A stretch of DNA of 64,000 bases from Cytobacillus horneckiae (GCF_002835735.1 NZ_PISD01000036.1:1-64000); one strand, 5' to 3'. Shown: positions 1 through 7,803, numbered from the stretch's first letter. Translations and numbers: made by a program. The notes: generated by a model from the letters alone, not told the origin.

Positions 1-130
1 CGTTTTTGCACCAATGGTGCTCAGCTGTTATTCAGCTGTTTTTTTAGAATTAACGTTGACGTTTTTGTTCGTTCAGTTTTCAAAGATCAATCTCATTCGC
101 TTCAAAAGCGACTTTATTAATTTAACACAT
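1..130 (-). other. rRNA operon leader (5' of a 16S gene outside the window)
   Basis: Read on the minus strand, this stretch contains TTTGAAAACTGAACGAAC-like sequence followed by AAACGTCAACGTTAA, the usual wording of Bacillaceae 16S leaders. The 16S gene itself would start just left of position 1 and is not visible. The call rests on remembered leader wording plus the promoter at 206-234 pointing the same way. Confidence 0.6.
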
Positions 131-205
131 ATCCCTTTATAATGTCAATAACTTTTTTCTCTTTTTTAAAGTTATAAAATCATTTAATTATCGGGGACGA
201 GATAT

Positions 206-234
206 AATATACCACGTAATAAAAGTGTTTGCAA
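206..234 (-). promoter_or_regulatory. Probable rRNA operon promoter
   Basis: On the minus strand TTGCAA (234-229) is followed after 17 bases by TATATT (211-206), in an AT-rich stretch roughly 80-100 bases upstream of the rRNA leader. It fits a vegetative sigma-A promoter. Other rRNA promoters of the operon may lie further right, but none was as clear. Confidence 0.5.
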
Positions 235-423
235 TATAGTTTTTAAAAGTTTTTTCATATTATTTATTATTAATCATTTTCTAGTAAGCTATTTCAACAT
301 TAACAAATACAAACGCTTTCATATTGAGCGTTTTCTATTTTCTACTATATATTTTCTAAAATAATTGTATGAAATGAATTAAGTTCTCCTTGTCCTATCA
401 TAAATTTTAATGAATCCACAATT

Positions 424-497
424 TTATCAACAAATATTTCCCGTTCCAATAAACAATCCACCGCTTTATCCACAACCTGTAGATAAGTTTATCCACT
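424..497. promoter_or_regulatory. Cluster of DnaA-box-like 9-mers
   Basis: Within 74 bases there are TTATCAACA (424-432), TTATCCACA (466-474, exact consensus), TGTAGATAA (478-486, reverse of TTATCTACA) and TTATCCACT (489-497). The rest of 240-598 holds no gene I can support. Such clusters occur at origins and also away from them as DnaA-binding clusters. No dnaA or dnaN is in view, so an origin cannot be claimed. Confidence 0.4.
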
Positions 498-598
498 GTA
501 TTAATCTATTTTCTTTTATCACAATACTAATAAAACAGTAATAGTCTAGTAACTCAACTCATATAATCTATCATCTCTATTCTTTTAGAAAGGTGTGA

Positions 599-778
599 AT
601 GAAGCTGGAGACCGCAGCACTCTATTTATCAGTAATCATGGCAATTTTTTTATTCTCTTATTCCTACGTTGAAGGAATAAAAATCGCAAATTCTGAAGGG
701 AAAGTATATGGGGGTACATTTATATTTACAGTTACTGCAGGCTTTATATTCTCAAGGCTATCCTATATTTTCATGTAA
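599..778 (+). CDS. Small two-helix membrane protein, 59 aa
   Basis: A 59-codon frame opens with ATG at 599, five bases after GAAAGG. Two hydrophobic stretches (about residues 7-23 and 38-56) flank a short polar linker carrying EGIKIANSEG, so it should be a helical-hairpin membrane protein. It ends just before a strong hairpin at 790-813. I do not recognise the family. Codon use and spacing look like a real gene, but no function is implied. Confidence 0.55.
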   Translation: MKLETAALYLSVIMAIFLFSYSYVEGIKIANSEGKVYGGTFIFTVTAGFIFSRLSYIFM

Positions 779-789
779 ATATATATAAA

Positions 790-817
790 GGTGAAGGAGC
801 GCGCTCCTTCACCTTTT
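790..817. terminator. Bidirectional terminator
   Basis: A perfect 24-base palindrome GGTGAAGGAGCGCGCTCCTTCACC is followed by TTTTCT on the plus strand and by an AT-rich TTTATATAT run on the minus strand. It sits between the convergent small membrane gene and the EamA gene and probably serves both. Confidence 0.75.
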
Positions 818-838
818 CTAAAATTTTTTCTACTTTTA

Positions 839-1765
839 CTATCGTTTGCTACTGTTCATTTTAATTAACTGACTTTGCAGCTGCTTTTTTCGAATGCTTC
901 TTTCATCTAGTAAGAATATAGATAATCCCCCTATTACAATGAATCCTCCTAAAACTTGTGTCCATACTAAGCTCTCCTGTAATAAGTAATAAGCAAGTAC
1001 TGCCGCTCCTACAGGTTCAAATAATATCGCCATCGATATGGTTGAGGTGCTTAAAAACTTAACTGACCAGTTAAACAGCGTATGCCCTAATAGGGTTGCG
1101 ACTAAAGCAAGTAATACAAAATAAAGCCAATCACTAGCAGGATATGGATACAGAGGTTCCTGAACAGTTATAACATATATAAAGAGGACTGCCGCACTAT
1201 TTGCATACACTAAAAATGTATAAGTTATTAAAGAGACCCTTTGTCTAACGGATTGACCAAACATTAAATAACCAGTTACTAAAGCACAAGCAATTAGTGC
1301 CAGCATATCTCCATATAACGCTGAACCGCTGATCATAAAATCTCCCCAACTAATGATTATACAGCCAGCGATGGCAATGACTGCGCTTATGATTGCTTTC
1401 CAAGAAAACTTTTCTTTAAAAAAGATGTAGGTACCGACAAAAGCAAATAACGGTTGCAATGTCACTAATACCGTTGAGCTCGCAACGGATGTGTAATTTA
1501 ACGATTCAAACCATAAAATAAAATGAAAAGCTAAAAACACTCCAGATATCATACAAAACAGCCAATCCTTCTTAGTAATATGACGCAGTTCATGAACATA
1601 CTTTATAAGAAAGATTGGCAACATGAAGAGGACAGTAAAAAAAAGGCGGTAAAAAGCTATAACTCCAGCTGGAGCAGATGCTACTTTTACGAGAATAGCT
1701 GATGTGGAGACAGAGATAACCCCAATAGCTAGGATTAAGTACGGATTAACTTTTGCTTCAGACAT
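839..1765 (-). CDS. EamA/DMT-family transporter (10 TM)
   Basis: A 308-residue hydrophobic protein with ten predicted membrane spans in two repeated EamA halves (about residues 10-140 and 155-290). This is the standard drug/metabolite transporter layout and length. The conserved half-end pattern appears twice, around LQPLFAFVGTYIFFKE and LFEPVGAAVLAYYLLQE. The ATG at 1765 is chosen because AGGTGA lies five bases upstream; an in-frame GTG nine bases earlier has no good ribosome site. The C-terminal tail is basic. The substrate cannot be read from sequence; family members export metabolites or drugs. It ends at the shared hairpin at 790-817. Confidence 0.8.
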   Translation of the reverse strand: MSEAKVNPYLILAIGVISVSTSAILVKVASAPAGVIAFYRLFFTVLFMLPIFLIKYVHELRHITKKDWLFCMISGVFLAFHFILWFESLNYTSVASSTVLVTLQPLFAFVGTYIFFKEKFSWKAIISAVIAIAGCIIISWGDFMISGSALYGDMLALIACALVTGYLMFGQSVRQRVSLITYTFLVYANSAAVLFIYVITVQEPLYPYPASDWLYFVLLALVATLLGHTLFNWSVKFLSTSTISMAILFEPVGAAVLAYYLLQESLVWTQVLGGFIVIGGLSIFLLDERSIRKKQLQSQLIKMNSSKR

Positions 1766-1879
1766 TTTCTTCACCTGGTTTCTTTCATAATTAAATAGGG
1801 TATAGACTATTTTACACCGTACCTGTTAGTTAAAGATATTGTTTTCAAAAGCAAAAAATACAATAAAGCAGGCGATTCT

Positions 1880-2575
1880 ATGACTGGACTAGAAATGGAA
1901 ATATTAATGAAATTAGGCATATCAGCTGTTCTCGGCCTTATTATTGGACTTGAGCGGGAACTAAAGAGAAAGCCGGTTGGTCTTAAAACTAGTTTAGTTA
2001 TTTCGATTGTTAGTTGCCTCTTGACCATTGTTTCGATTGAGTCTGCCTATATCTTCCCTGGCAATGATGCCATCAATATAACTATGGATCCATTGCGTCT
2101 TGCTGCACAAATCGTTTCAGGCATTGGGTTTTTGGGCGCAGGTGTCATCTTAAGAAGAGGCAATGACAGCATTTCCGGACTAACCACAGCTGCACTTATT
2201 TGGGGAGCTGCCGGAATTGGTATTGCGGTAGGAGCAGGCTTTTATATGGAAGCTGCTGCTGGTGTCATTTTGCTTATTATCTCAGTGGAGGTTGTTCCAT
2301 ACTTACTAGGCTTGATAGGACCTAGACAATTGCGGGAAAAAGAAATCACGCTTAAATTAACTGTAGAAAGCAAAGAAAATATTGCAGCAATCATCCCAGC
2401 AATTAAAGATTTAAAAGCAACCATTAGAAGAACAAAAATTAAAGACACAGAAGAAGGCAATCCCCAATTACAACTAACCATTGCCGTCGACTATAAACAA
2501 AAAACGACTGATTTTTATTACAATATTTCTAAACTGCCCGGAGTAAAATTTATGGAAATCGAAAGCATGCACTAG
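1880..2575 (+). CDS. MgtC/SapB-family membrane protein
   Basis: The 231-residue protein has the MgtC signature: GLIIGLERELKRKPVGLKT near residue 20 and GIGFLGAGVILRRG near 75, then a glycine-rich segment ending in GIAVGAGFY. About five membrane helices occupy residues 8-145 and a soluble ACT-like tail occupies 150-231. MgtC proteins are inner-membrane modulators linked to Mg2+ limitation and F-ATPase control in pathogens; in Bacillus the role is less certain. It is divergent from the EamA gene. The ribosome site before ATG 1880 is weak (GCAGGCG), and an internal ATG at 1895 is an alternative start. Confidence 0.8.
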   Translation: MTGLEMEILMKLGISAVLGLIIGLERELKRKPVGLKTSLVISIVSCLLTIVSIESAYIFPGNDAINITMDPLRLAAQIVSGIGFLGAGVILRRGNDSISGLTTAALIWGAAGIGIAVGAGFYMEAAAGVILLIISVEVVPYLLGLIGPRQLREKEITLKLTVESKENIAAIIPAIKDLKATIRRTKIKDTEEGNPQLQLTIAVDYKQKTTDFYYNISKLPGVKFMEIESMH

Positions 2576-2703
2576 AAAACCTCAACTTCGCCCACTCCTA
2601 TCAGCGAATGCCTTTATTTTACTTGGCAATATATATTGAGATTCACTTACGCATTTTGATTAAGTTAAAAATCCTTTTTAGCAAAAAAATTAATAATTTC
2701 CTC

Positions 2704-2732
2704 TTGAAAGATGAGTATTCACCAGATATAAT
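2704..2732 (+). promoter_or_regulatory. Promoter of tRNA-Ala
   Basis: TTGAAA (2704-2709), a 17-base spacer and a perfect TATAAT (2727-2732) lie 17 bases before the mature tRNA start, as expected for a sigma-A promoter driving a single tRNA gene. Confidence 0.7.
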
Positions 2733-2749
2733 CTTTTATGTACATATCC

Positions 2750-2822
2750 GGGGGATTAGCTCAGCTGGGAGAGCGCATCGCTGGCAGCGATGAGGTCAGG
2801 GGTTCGAGCCCCCTATTCTCCA
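2750..2822 (+). tRNA. tRNA-Ala (anticodon GGC)
   Basis: A 73-nt cloverleaf: acceptor GGGGGAT pairs with ATTCTCC plus discriminator A, D arm GCTC/GAGC, anticodon stem CATCG/CGATG with loop CTGGCAG (anticodon GGC, reads GCC), T arm AGGGG-TTCGAGC-CCCCT. CCA is not encoded. Accessory DNA with integrase relics begins downstream, which suits a tRNA-associated integration site, although no duplicated tRNA 3' end was found further on. Confidence 0.95.
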
Positions 2823-2826
2823 TACC

Positions 2827-2860
2827 AAGAAGCCTTGATTTATCAGGGCTTCTTTTATTT
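2827..2860 (+). terminator. Terminator of tRNA-Ala
   Basis: A 12-bp stem (AAGAAGCCTTGA with TCAGGGCTTCTT, one G-U pair) with a four-base loop, followed by TTATTTTT. It starts four bases after the tRNA. Confidence 0.85.
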
Positions 2861-3328
2861 TTGACTATTTATAATTAATCCTCCAGTTTCCCTTTGTCGT
2901 CATTTTGTCGTCAAAATTCTTCTTTCTGTATTTTTTATATCTTAAATAGCACTCCCCACCTGTTTAAGTACATTCAAATCAATGGCAAAACTTGAATCAA
3001 TACAAAACCTAATCCTGCATTCTATATCATGCCCCGTGCCTTCTCCGCATTCCGAAACATTAAGAAGGAGATGCCCCTACAATTACAACACTCGCCACTG
3101 GAAAGGATAAAGCGACCATTATATTAACTACACGATCTAATGCGTGAGCAGACGTCAAAATCCATGCCTGAGCTTCATCTAACACAAACAAAATGTAGGC
3201 AAAATGATATCCAAGAGCTATCTGATAAGTTATGAAGTTCAAGTTCATGTGCAATATTAGATCTTAATCTAACACTTGATTTTCTTGATGTTAATATATT
3301 AACGAATAACAAAAAAGGAGGTGAGAAA
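2861..3328. other. Non-coding or decayed stretch next to the tRNA
   Basis: No convincing gene. A direct repeat of TTTGTCGTCA at 2895-2914 would read on the minus strand as DDKMTTK shortly before a stop, possibly the tail of a lost recombinase; that is only a guess. A 64-codon minus-strand frame at 3060-3254 lacks a clear ribosome site and family match. Confidence 0.4.
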
Positions 3329-3460
3329 TTGAAAAAATTATTGATAAGACTAGGCTTAATAACTGTTTTATCTTTTGCTTTGACAACTACTGTTTCTGCT
3401 GCAAATGTTGACCCGCAAGGTTGTTCTATAGGTACAAATTTATGTGAGTTTGATAAATAA
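3329..3460 (+). CDS. Secreted 43-aa peptide with two cysteines
   Basis: A near-consensus ribosome site (AAGGAGGTGAG) precedes TTG at 3329. The 43-residue product starts MKKLLIRLG, continues with a hydrophobic core and an S-A-A signal-peptidase-like site near residue 25. The mature part is about 19 residues, ANVDPQGCSIGTNLCEFDK, containing C-x6-C. A strong terminator follows at 3469. This is the layout of a small exported peptide (signalling peptide, bacteriocin or similar), but I do not recognise the family and see no dedicated receptor, immunity or transport gene. It is too short for most gene finders. Confidence 0.6.
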   Translation: MKKLLIRLGLITVLSFALTTTVSAANVDPQGCSIGTNLCEFDK

Positions 3461-3468
3461 TTTCTCTC

Positions 3469-3517
3469 AAGGCTGACTTCAACCTTGTAAATTACTTTCC
3501 CGTTAGTCAGCCTTTTT
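3469..3517 (+). terminator. Terminator after the secreted peptide
   Basis: AAGGCTGACT (3469-3478) pairs perfectly with AGTCAGCCTT (3505-3514) and runs into TTTTT. The loop is long (26 bases) but the stem and U-run are typical. Confidence 0.7.
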
Positions 3518-3642
3518 CAAATTAACTTCTTCTATCTTGTGTTTCTTCAAATTATCAACTTTACTTATAGAACCTGGAATTAATGAATTATTCTTAATTT
3601 CAAAGTTCATACTAAGGATTAGTAATATTTGGAGGAGATACA

Positions 3643-4125
3643 ATGCTTTCTACCGCCCTTAGTAATCTAGACCTTGGAGCAAAAGGATTATGGTTTCCAA
3701 TTACGATAAGTATCGCTCTTTTAGTAACCCTATTACTGATCCCTAAAAGAAGAATTAATTGGGTAGAAATATATATAATTTTTTGTATAGTTGGCTTTGC
3801 AACATGGTTTACTGATGCATTTATTCTAAGAGTTTTCGATTTGATTGATTTAGGTTCTCCTAAAAAACCAGGAATCGGAGACATTTTTTCATTCACATTC
3901 ATACCTTCATCATTAGCATGTATTTTTTTGAGTTTTTTGGATACGAAAAACAAATGGAAATTAGTAATATTATTCACATTCATTTCTTTTGCCATTGAAC
4001 TAGGAATGGAATACTCTGGATATATGACAGTAAAAGGTTGGTTCAATTTTCTCTCTGTTTTGTTTTACTTTTTTGTATTCGTCTTTATATTGCCATATAA
4101 TTTAAAACTAATTAGGCGTAGGTGA
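3643..4125 (+). CDS. CBO0543-like integral membrane protein, 160 aa
   Basis: GGAGGAG nine bases before ATG 3643 gives a clear start. The protein has about five membrane helices with the pattern seen in CBO0543-family proteins of sporulating Firmicutes: a KRRINWVEIY segment after helix 1, TDAFILRVFDL in helix 2, and YMTVKGW before the last helices. The function of the family is not established. A second, more distant relative lies at 8219-8674. It is a single gene facing the minus-strand 50-aa membrane gene. Confidence 0.55.
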   Translation: MLSTALSNLDLGAKGLWFPITISIALLVTLLLIPKRRINWVEIYIIFCIVGFATWFTDAFILRVFDLIDLGSPKKPGIGDIFSFTFIPSSLACIFLSFLDTKNKWKLVILFTFISFAIELGMEYSGYMTVKGWFNFLSVLFYFFVFVFILPYNLKLIRRR

Positions 4126-4164
4126 CTCAAGCGGTCGAAAAGCCAAATTAACTCCTCCTACTTT

Positions 4165-4317
4165 CTATTTCGTTGATTTTTTCTTGTTATTATTTCTAAA
4201 CCTTATTAAATTCCTCAGCAGTAAAATAACTCCAATTAAAACCAGTCCAAGTATAACTACAGGTATTACATAATAAATGAGTATATTAAAAAGCTCGGTC
4301 TCTTTATTCCATTCCAA
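4165..4317 (-). CDS. Single-span membrane peptide, 50 aa
   Basis: On the minus strand AGGAG precedes TTG (4317) by five bases. The 50-residue product has a polar start, one long hydrophobic helix (VIPVVILGLVLIGVILLL, about residues 18-35) and a basic tail RNNNKKKSTK. The ribosome-site and start block GGAGTTAATTTGG is repeated just after the stop, where it could start a 12-codon frame; that repeat is visible but unexplained. It is a plausible small membrane protein of unknown role. Confidence 0.5.
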   Translation of the reverse strand: MEWNKETELFNILIYYVIPVVILGLVLIGVILLLRNLIRFRNNNKKKSTK

Positions 4318-4365
4318 ATTAACTCCTAATCCTTAATATCTTTAATTAAGAAGGAGTTGAATTAT

Positions 4366-4434
4366 ATGCTTCATATAGTCTTGGAATTTTTACTTAATTT
4401 AATTATTTTTTCATTCAAAAACAAGGATAACTAA
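4366..4434 (+). CDS. Tiny hydrophobic peptide, 22 aa
   Basis: AAGGAG seven bases before ATG 4366 is a good ribosome site for a 22-codon frame encoding MLHIVLEFLLNLIIFSF followed by KNKDN. It is a single hydrophobic helix with a charged end, the shape of type I toxin or small regulatory membrane peptides. I see no clear antisense RNA promoter. The strong ribosome site is the main support. Confidence 0.4.
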   Translation: MLHIVLEFLLNLIIFSFKNKDN

Positions 4435-4491
4435 TTACAATAGTTGTTCATAATCAACAAACCGATCAATATGTTTCATATTTTATTCGTA

Positions 4492-4614
4492 CTATACAGC
4501 AGCGCCTTCAACTAAACATTCTTCACATTCTGTCCAATTGGTTCCAAATTGATTTCGGAAGTATCCTTCACCTTTTTATTCCTGACATACCTTTTCATTA
4601 TCCATTTCCTTCAT
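4492..4614 (-). pseudogene. Frameshifted small zinc-ribbon gene
   Basis: On the minus strand ATG 4614 (or 4605) reads MKEMDNEKVCQE then hits a stop. In the next frame the reading continues GEGYFRNQFGTNWTECEE and ends at 4492. Together these give a C-x-x-C ... C-x-x-C zinc-ribbon-like protein of about 40 residues broken by a small indel near 4577. The interpretation is mine; the two halves fit each other well. Confidence 0.4.
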
Positions 4615-4816
4615 TACTCCTGATCTATCGAGATAAAAGTAATGATTATTTCTACTTACTGTATTCGCTCACCCCACCGTTCATTTTAACTATTTTTTCC
4701 ATTTGTTATTGACTCAATAATTAAATCCAATTAATATTTATGTGTATAAAATTACCAAAAGAGGAGGACTGTCTTTTTATTTTGTATGGTAAAAAATTTT
4801 AGGAGGTTAAAAGTTT

Positions 4817-5284
4817 ATGAAAAAACTATTTATCAAAGTATCATTTCTACTCCTATTACCATTTCTTGTATTCGGAACTATAACAACTCATGCTGAAAAT
4901 CATTCTTACGATGGGAAGAGCCCTTACTACAATGATTGTGCTTCTAGTGCAAGTACAAAAGCATCAGCCAATTTAGTTAATGAAAACAATAAAAAGATAG
5001 GTGTCGTTGAATTAAAATTCAGTAGTACTTGTAAAACAGCTTGGGCTAAAATTACAATGGACAGTAAAGTTCCATCTGGCTTTGAAGCTAATGCTGAAGT
5101 AACACGTAATACTGATGGTAAACGATTAAGTTGTGAATCTTCAGGTGGTAACGGTAAAGTCATAGCTGGTCAAACTTCATGTTATACTCCAATGGTTTAT
5201 GATTTAGATCCAAGATCCTCTTATGCCTTTGGTAAGTACTATGGCTCTAATTACAATGTCTGGGCTACCACTGCATCATATTAA
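4817..5284 (+). CDS. Secreted DUF2690-family protein (YjfA-like), 155 aa
   Basis: AGGAGG precedes ATG 4817. Residues 1-26 are a signal peptide (MKKLFIKVSFLLLLPF... cleaved after THA). The mature part begins with GKSPYYNDCASSASTKAS and contains ELKFSSTCKTAWAKIT, the pattern of DUF2690 (Bacillus subtilis YjfA). Four cysteines in the mature region could form two disulfides. The function of DUF2690 proteins is not established; they are small exported proteins. A terminator follows at 5294. Confidence 0.75.
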   Translation: MKKLFIKVSFLLLLPFLVFGTITTHAENHSYDGKSPYYNDCASSASTKASANLVNENNKKIGVVELKFSSTCKTAWAKITMDSKVPSGFEANAEVTRNTDGKRLSCESSGGNGKVIAGQTSCYTPMVYDLDPRSSYAFGKYYGSNYNVWATTASY

Positions 5285-5293
5285 TAAGTTTAG

Positions 5294-5325
5294 GTAGGCA
5301 TGCTATATGTATGCCTGCTTTTATT
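5294..5325 (+). terminator. Terminator after the DUF2690 gene
   Basis: GTAGGCAT pairs with ATGCCTGC (one G-U) around a nine-base loop and is followed by TTTTATTATT. Confidence 0.65.
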
Positions 5326-5566
5326 ATTTATATTAGTTAATATAAACGCTATATAAATAAATTCTTTTATTCATAAACGGTATCTTTACAATGTTCATTA
5401 AAGAATATTTGAATATTTACGATAATATTGAGAAATTTCGTGATTAACTTCATTACTTCTCTTGATTTCTCTTTTCAAACTTTTCCATATTACAGTAAAA
5501 TATAACTACTTTCCTACATAAGAGGTGTTTTCATATGGATATTCTTGAAGGTATAGAATTTAACTC

Positions 5567-5755
5567 ATGCAATTTATTGGACCATTAATAATTCTCTTTA
5601 TTACAATGTTTGGAGTTGTTTTCATTTACCGACTTTTGCTATTTAAATTTTTGCCGGTTAAACTCTACAATTACTTTATTGCGCCAATAGCCTTATTAGG
5701 TTTCTTCATTTGGTTAATCCCCATGGCATTAGGTTTTCATGTATTTTTTAAGTAA
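5567..5755 (+). CDS. Small membrane protein, 62 aa
   Basis: The 62-residue frame has two or three hydrophobic helices (residues 3-25, 35-57) and a basic linker. No good ribosome site stands directly before ATG 5567. AGAGGTG lies further up, in front of another ATG (5535) that opens a 17-codon frame overlapping this start, so the real arrangement may be a short coupled leader peptide or a frameshifted 5' end. Family not recognised. Confidence 0.4.
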   Translation: MQFIGPLIILFITMFGVVFIYRLLLFKFLPVKLYNYFIAPIALLGFFIWLIPMALGFHVFFK

Positions 5756-5867
5756 GCACCTTCACATAGGTACTTTTTTTAATAAACTTAATAATTCTTA
5801 TGTGTACAAATTCCTTAATCTGTCATAATGCATATACTGAACTGATTTAGATTAAGGAGTTGATTAA

Positions 5868-6299
5868 ATGTATTACATTAGCAGCCCTTTAGATTTTAGA
5901 AACAATCAAGAACTTATAATGGATATTTCCAAAGCTATTGATGGTGAGTACTCTGCAATCAATTGTTATAAAAAACTTCAGCAATTAGCACCTAATGAAA
6001 AAGCTAGGACTGTTATTAAAGAAATTAGACAAGATGAGAAAAGGCATTTCAAATCATTTAACAGGATTTATACACAACTAACTGGTCAATCTCATTCTCC
6101 TCAATTAAATAACCAGTGCCCAAATTCTTATAAATCAGGATTAGATTTTTCATTTAACGATGAGCAACATTCTGTGGACTTTTATTTAGAAATTGCAGAT
6201 AAAGCTGTTGATCCATATATTAAAGAACAATTTAATAGAGCAGCCAAAGATGAGCAAAATCATGCTGTATGGTTTTTGTACTTAATGAATAGAGGATAA
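5868..6299 (+). CDS. Rubrerythrin-like ferritin-fold protein, 143 aa
   Basis: AAGGAG precedes ATG 5868. The protein has the repeated four-helix-bundle iron ligands of the rubrerythrin/ferritin-like fold: E27 in DGEYSA, E57-x-x-H60 in RQDEKRHF, E99 in the third helix and E129-x-x-H132 in KDEQNHAVWF. There is no C-terminal rubredoxin domain. Such proteins bind a di-iron centre and are linked to oxidative or iron stress and to spores in Bacilli (YhjR-like). It stands alone at the edge of the decayed prophage; no operon partner. Confidence 0.75.
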   Translation: MYYISSPLDFRNNQELIMDISKAIDGEYSAINCYKKLQQLAPNEKARTVIKEIRQDEKRHFKSFNRIYTQLTGQSHSPQLNNQCPNSYKSGLDFSFNDEQHSVDFYLEIADKAVDPYIKEQFNRAAKDEQNHAVWFLYLMNRG

Positions 6300-6338
6300 T
6301 TATTCTCTATTTTTTTACGAAACATAATACAAATGCAA

Positions 6339-6700
6339 TTACATACGTTTGATTTCTGCGCCTAATCCCTTCCCTAGATGTTCAGTATGATGTATGGAAA
6401 TTGGCTTAGCTTTGAAATTGCCATACTTGGCTCCATGCCAACCGATTTCTTTTTTTAACGCTTTTCCATGCCTTACTTTTGGTTGGTTCTTGTATACCGA
6501 AAATGAATCGTTTCTAAGCGAAGCTCTAGATTCCAAACATATCCGTTTTGGTTTCAGGCTTCATTTCCTCAACGCTTCCTAATTTACGAACTTTGCATCC
6601 CCATCGTTTCGTCCATCTATATAATCATCAATAGTTGTTTGCCCCTTAGGAGCGTCATTTTTAAGTATATTGACCTTCGACTCACAAAGGGACAATTCAT
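6339..6700 (-). pseudogene. Degenerate phage-type reading frames downstream of the integrase relic
   Basis: Minus-strand pieces in several frames: after AAGGAGGA, an ATG at 6700 opens what looks like a shifted frame of ESKVNILKNDAPKGQTTIDD; then LGSVEEMKPETKTDMFG; then a 65-codon frame at 6339-6536 containing IGWHGAKYGNFKAKPISIH. None is recognisable alone. Orientation and position suggest leftovers of the same phage operon. Confidence 0.3.
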
Positions 6701-7248
6701 TTAAATTCCTCCTTATAATGAAAACCCATCCAGCCTCATCCATGATGTCCTGATTAATTCCGATATACCTCATAGTTACAGCTGGTGATGAATGATTGAA
6801 TATCTGTTGCAACACCGCAACATCCTTATATCTGATAAAAGTGATAACCGAATATTTTACGTAGCGTATAAGTCCCTACCTCATTAAGTCCAACCTCACT
6901 GGCAGCCATGTTAAGTATTTTCCAAGCTTGCCCGATGAATGCGATCATTGCCTCTCCTGGACTTAAATAGGTACTCAGCGACATCCTTGCTAATGGTAAA
7001 ATCACTAATATGATGCTGAAGTTCGCTGTTTATTTTGAACCGCTTCAACTTCCCTGTTTTTTGTTCATTGATTACAATGTGACTTCTATTCCTCACATCA
7101 CCCACTTTCAAAGTGAGTAAATCACTTATCCTAAAACCAGTATTGATCCCTAATACGTATAAGAAGTAGTTTCTATAATGCTGATTCATTAAGACTTGTT
7201 TCATAGCAGCAATTTTCTCTAATCACGTATAGGTTGAACGGTTTTCAA
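6697..7248 (-). pseudogene. Tyrosine recombinase (phage integrase) pseudogene
   Basis: From TTG 7248 (after AAGGGGG) the frame reads VLKTVQPIRD, meets a TAG near 7216, and continues with YFLYVLGINTGFRISDLL carrying the arm-region Arg. The frame shifts near 6928 into GTYTLRKIFGYHFYQ (R-x-x-H-like box), shifts near 6835 into LQQIFNHSSPAVTMRYIG (H...Y catalytic box), and probably once more near 6745 before a TGA at 6697. With one nonsense codon and at least two frameshifts it is dead. When intact it would be a lambda-type integrase of about 180 residues. The ATGA at 6700-6697 links it to the next relic. Confidence 0.75.
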
Positions 7249-7294
7249 TACAAAAACCCCCTTGTTTTTTATGTTTTAAGCTTGATTAGTAGAT

Positions 7295-7704
7295 TCAAAA
7301 GGTTTGTTTAATTTCCTGAATAGTTACCTCAACACGAGGGTTCTGACTAAATACTTACTAACATGCAGGTCCACTACTTGGCTGTCATCTTTCCAAATAA
7401 CAGATTTGAGCTCATTTTTTACACCTTTGACATAGTTGTCAACGTCAGGTTTAGTTATTGGTCTTAGCTCTCCATTTTCAGCTTCTGAAGCTTTCTTTTT
7501 ACTAAAGCTTTTCAATGTACGATGACAGATAATACTAACGGTCCAGTTATTAATTGAGAGGGTCTATTTTGGGAAGCAACAAGTTTCACATACTCCTTGA
7601 AGCTTTAGACTTCTTAGGATCATACATTCTTACTAGTCCATTGATTGTAGTAGCTCTCGTCCTTCCCTGAGCTCAGGCTCTCCATATACAGTAAATTGAA
7701 TCAT
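7295..7704 (-). pseudogene. rusA: RusA-family Holliday-junction resolvase pseudogene
   Basis: ATG 7704 starts MIQFTVYGEP, the classic RusA opening. Successive frames then give ATTINGLVRMYDPKKSK, FKEYVKLVASQNRPSQL, NWTVSIICHRTLKSFSKKK and the hallmark TKPDVDNYVKGV...IWKDDSQVVDLHVSKY with the catalytic aspartates. A last shift leads to NPRVEVTIQEIKQ and a TGA at 7295. The pieces add up to about 136 residues, the normal RusA length, broken by at least four indels. RusA genes are phage-borne in Bacillus. It precedes the integrase relic on the same strand, a common order in Siphovirus early regions. Confidence 0.8.
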
Positions 7705-7802
7705 CGTTCCTCATCCATTCCCTTTTTGAATTCAAGCTTATCTATGTAACACACCCTACAAAGACCTTCTACTGCGTACCCATTTGGTTCTTCACACTTA
7801 CA
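7701..7802 (-). pseudogene. Truncated zinc-ribbon gene upstream of the RusA relic
   Basis: The minus-strand frame ending in TGA 7701-7703 (overlapping the RusA ATG as ATGA) reads CKCEEPNGYAVEGLC then R-V-C and IDKLEFKKG, a C-x-C/C-x-x-C zinc ribbon. Its 5' part is missing: at about 7803 the sequence switches to an unrelated plus-strand gene fragment. This marks the right-hand breakpoint of the prophage relic. Confidence 0.45.
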
Positions 7803-7803
7803 G

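Noticed and set aside
424..497. Chromosomal replication origin
   Set aside because: Only a few DnaA-like boxes, no dnaA, dnaN, rpmH or AT-rich unwinding pattern nearby.
3060..3254. 64-codon minus-strand frame with a hydrophobic C-terminal half, possibly a bacteriocin
   Set aside because: No ribosome site, no leader or export motif, and no family I recognise; treated as chance.
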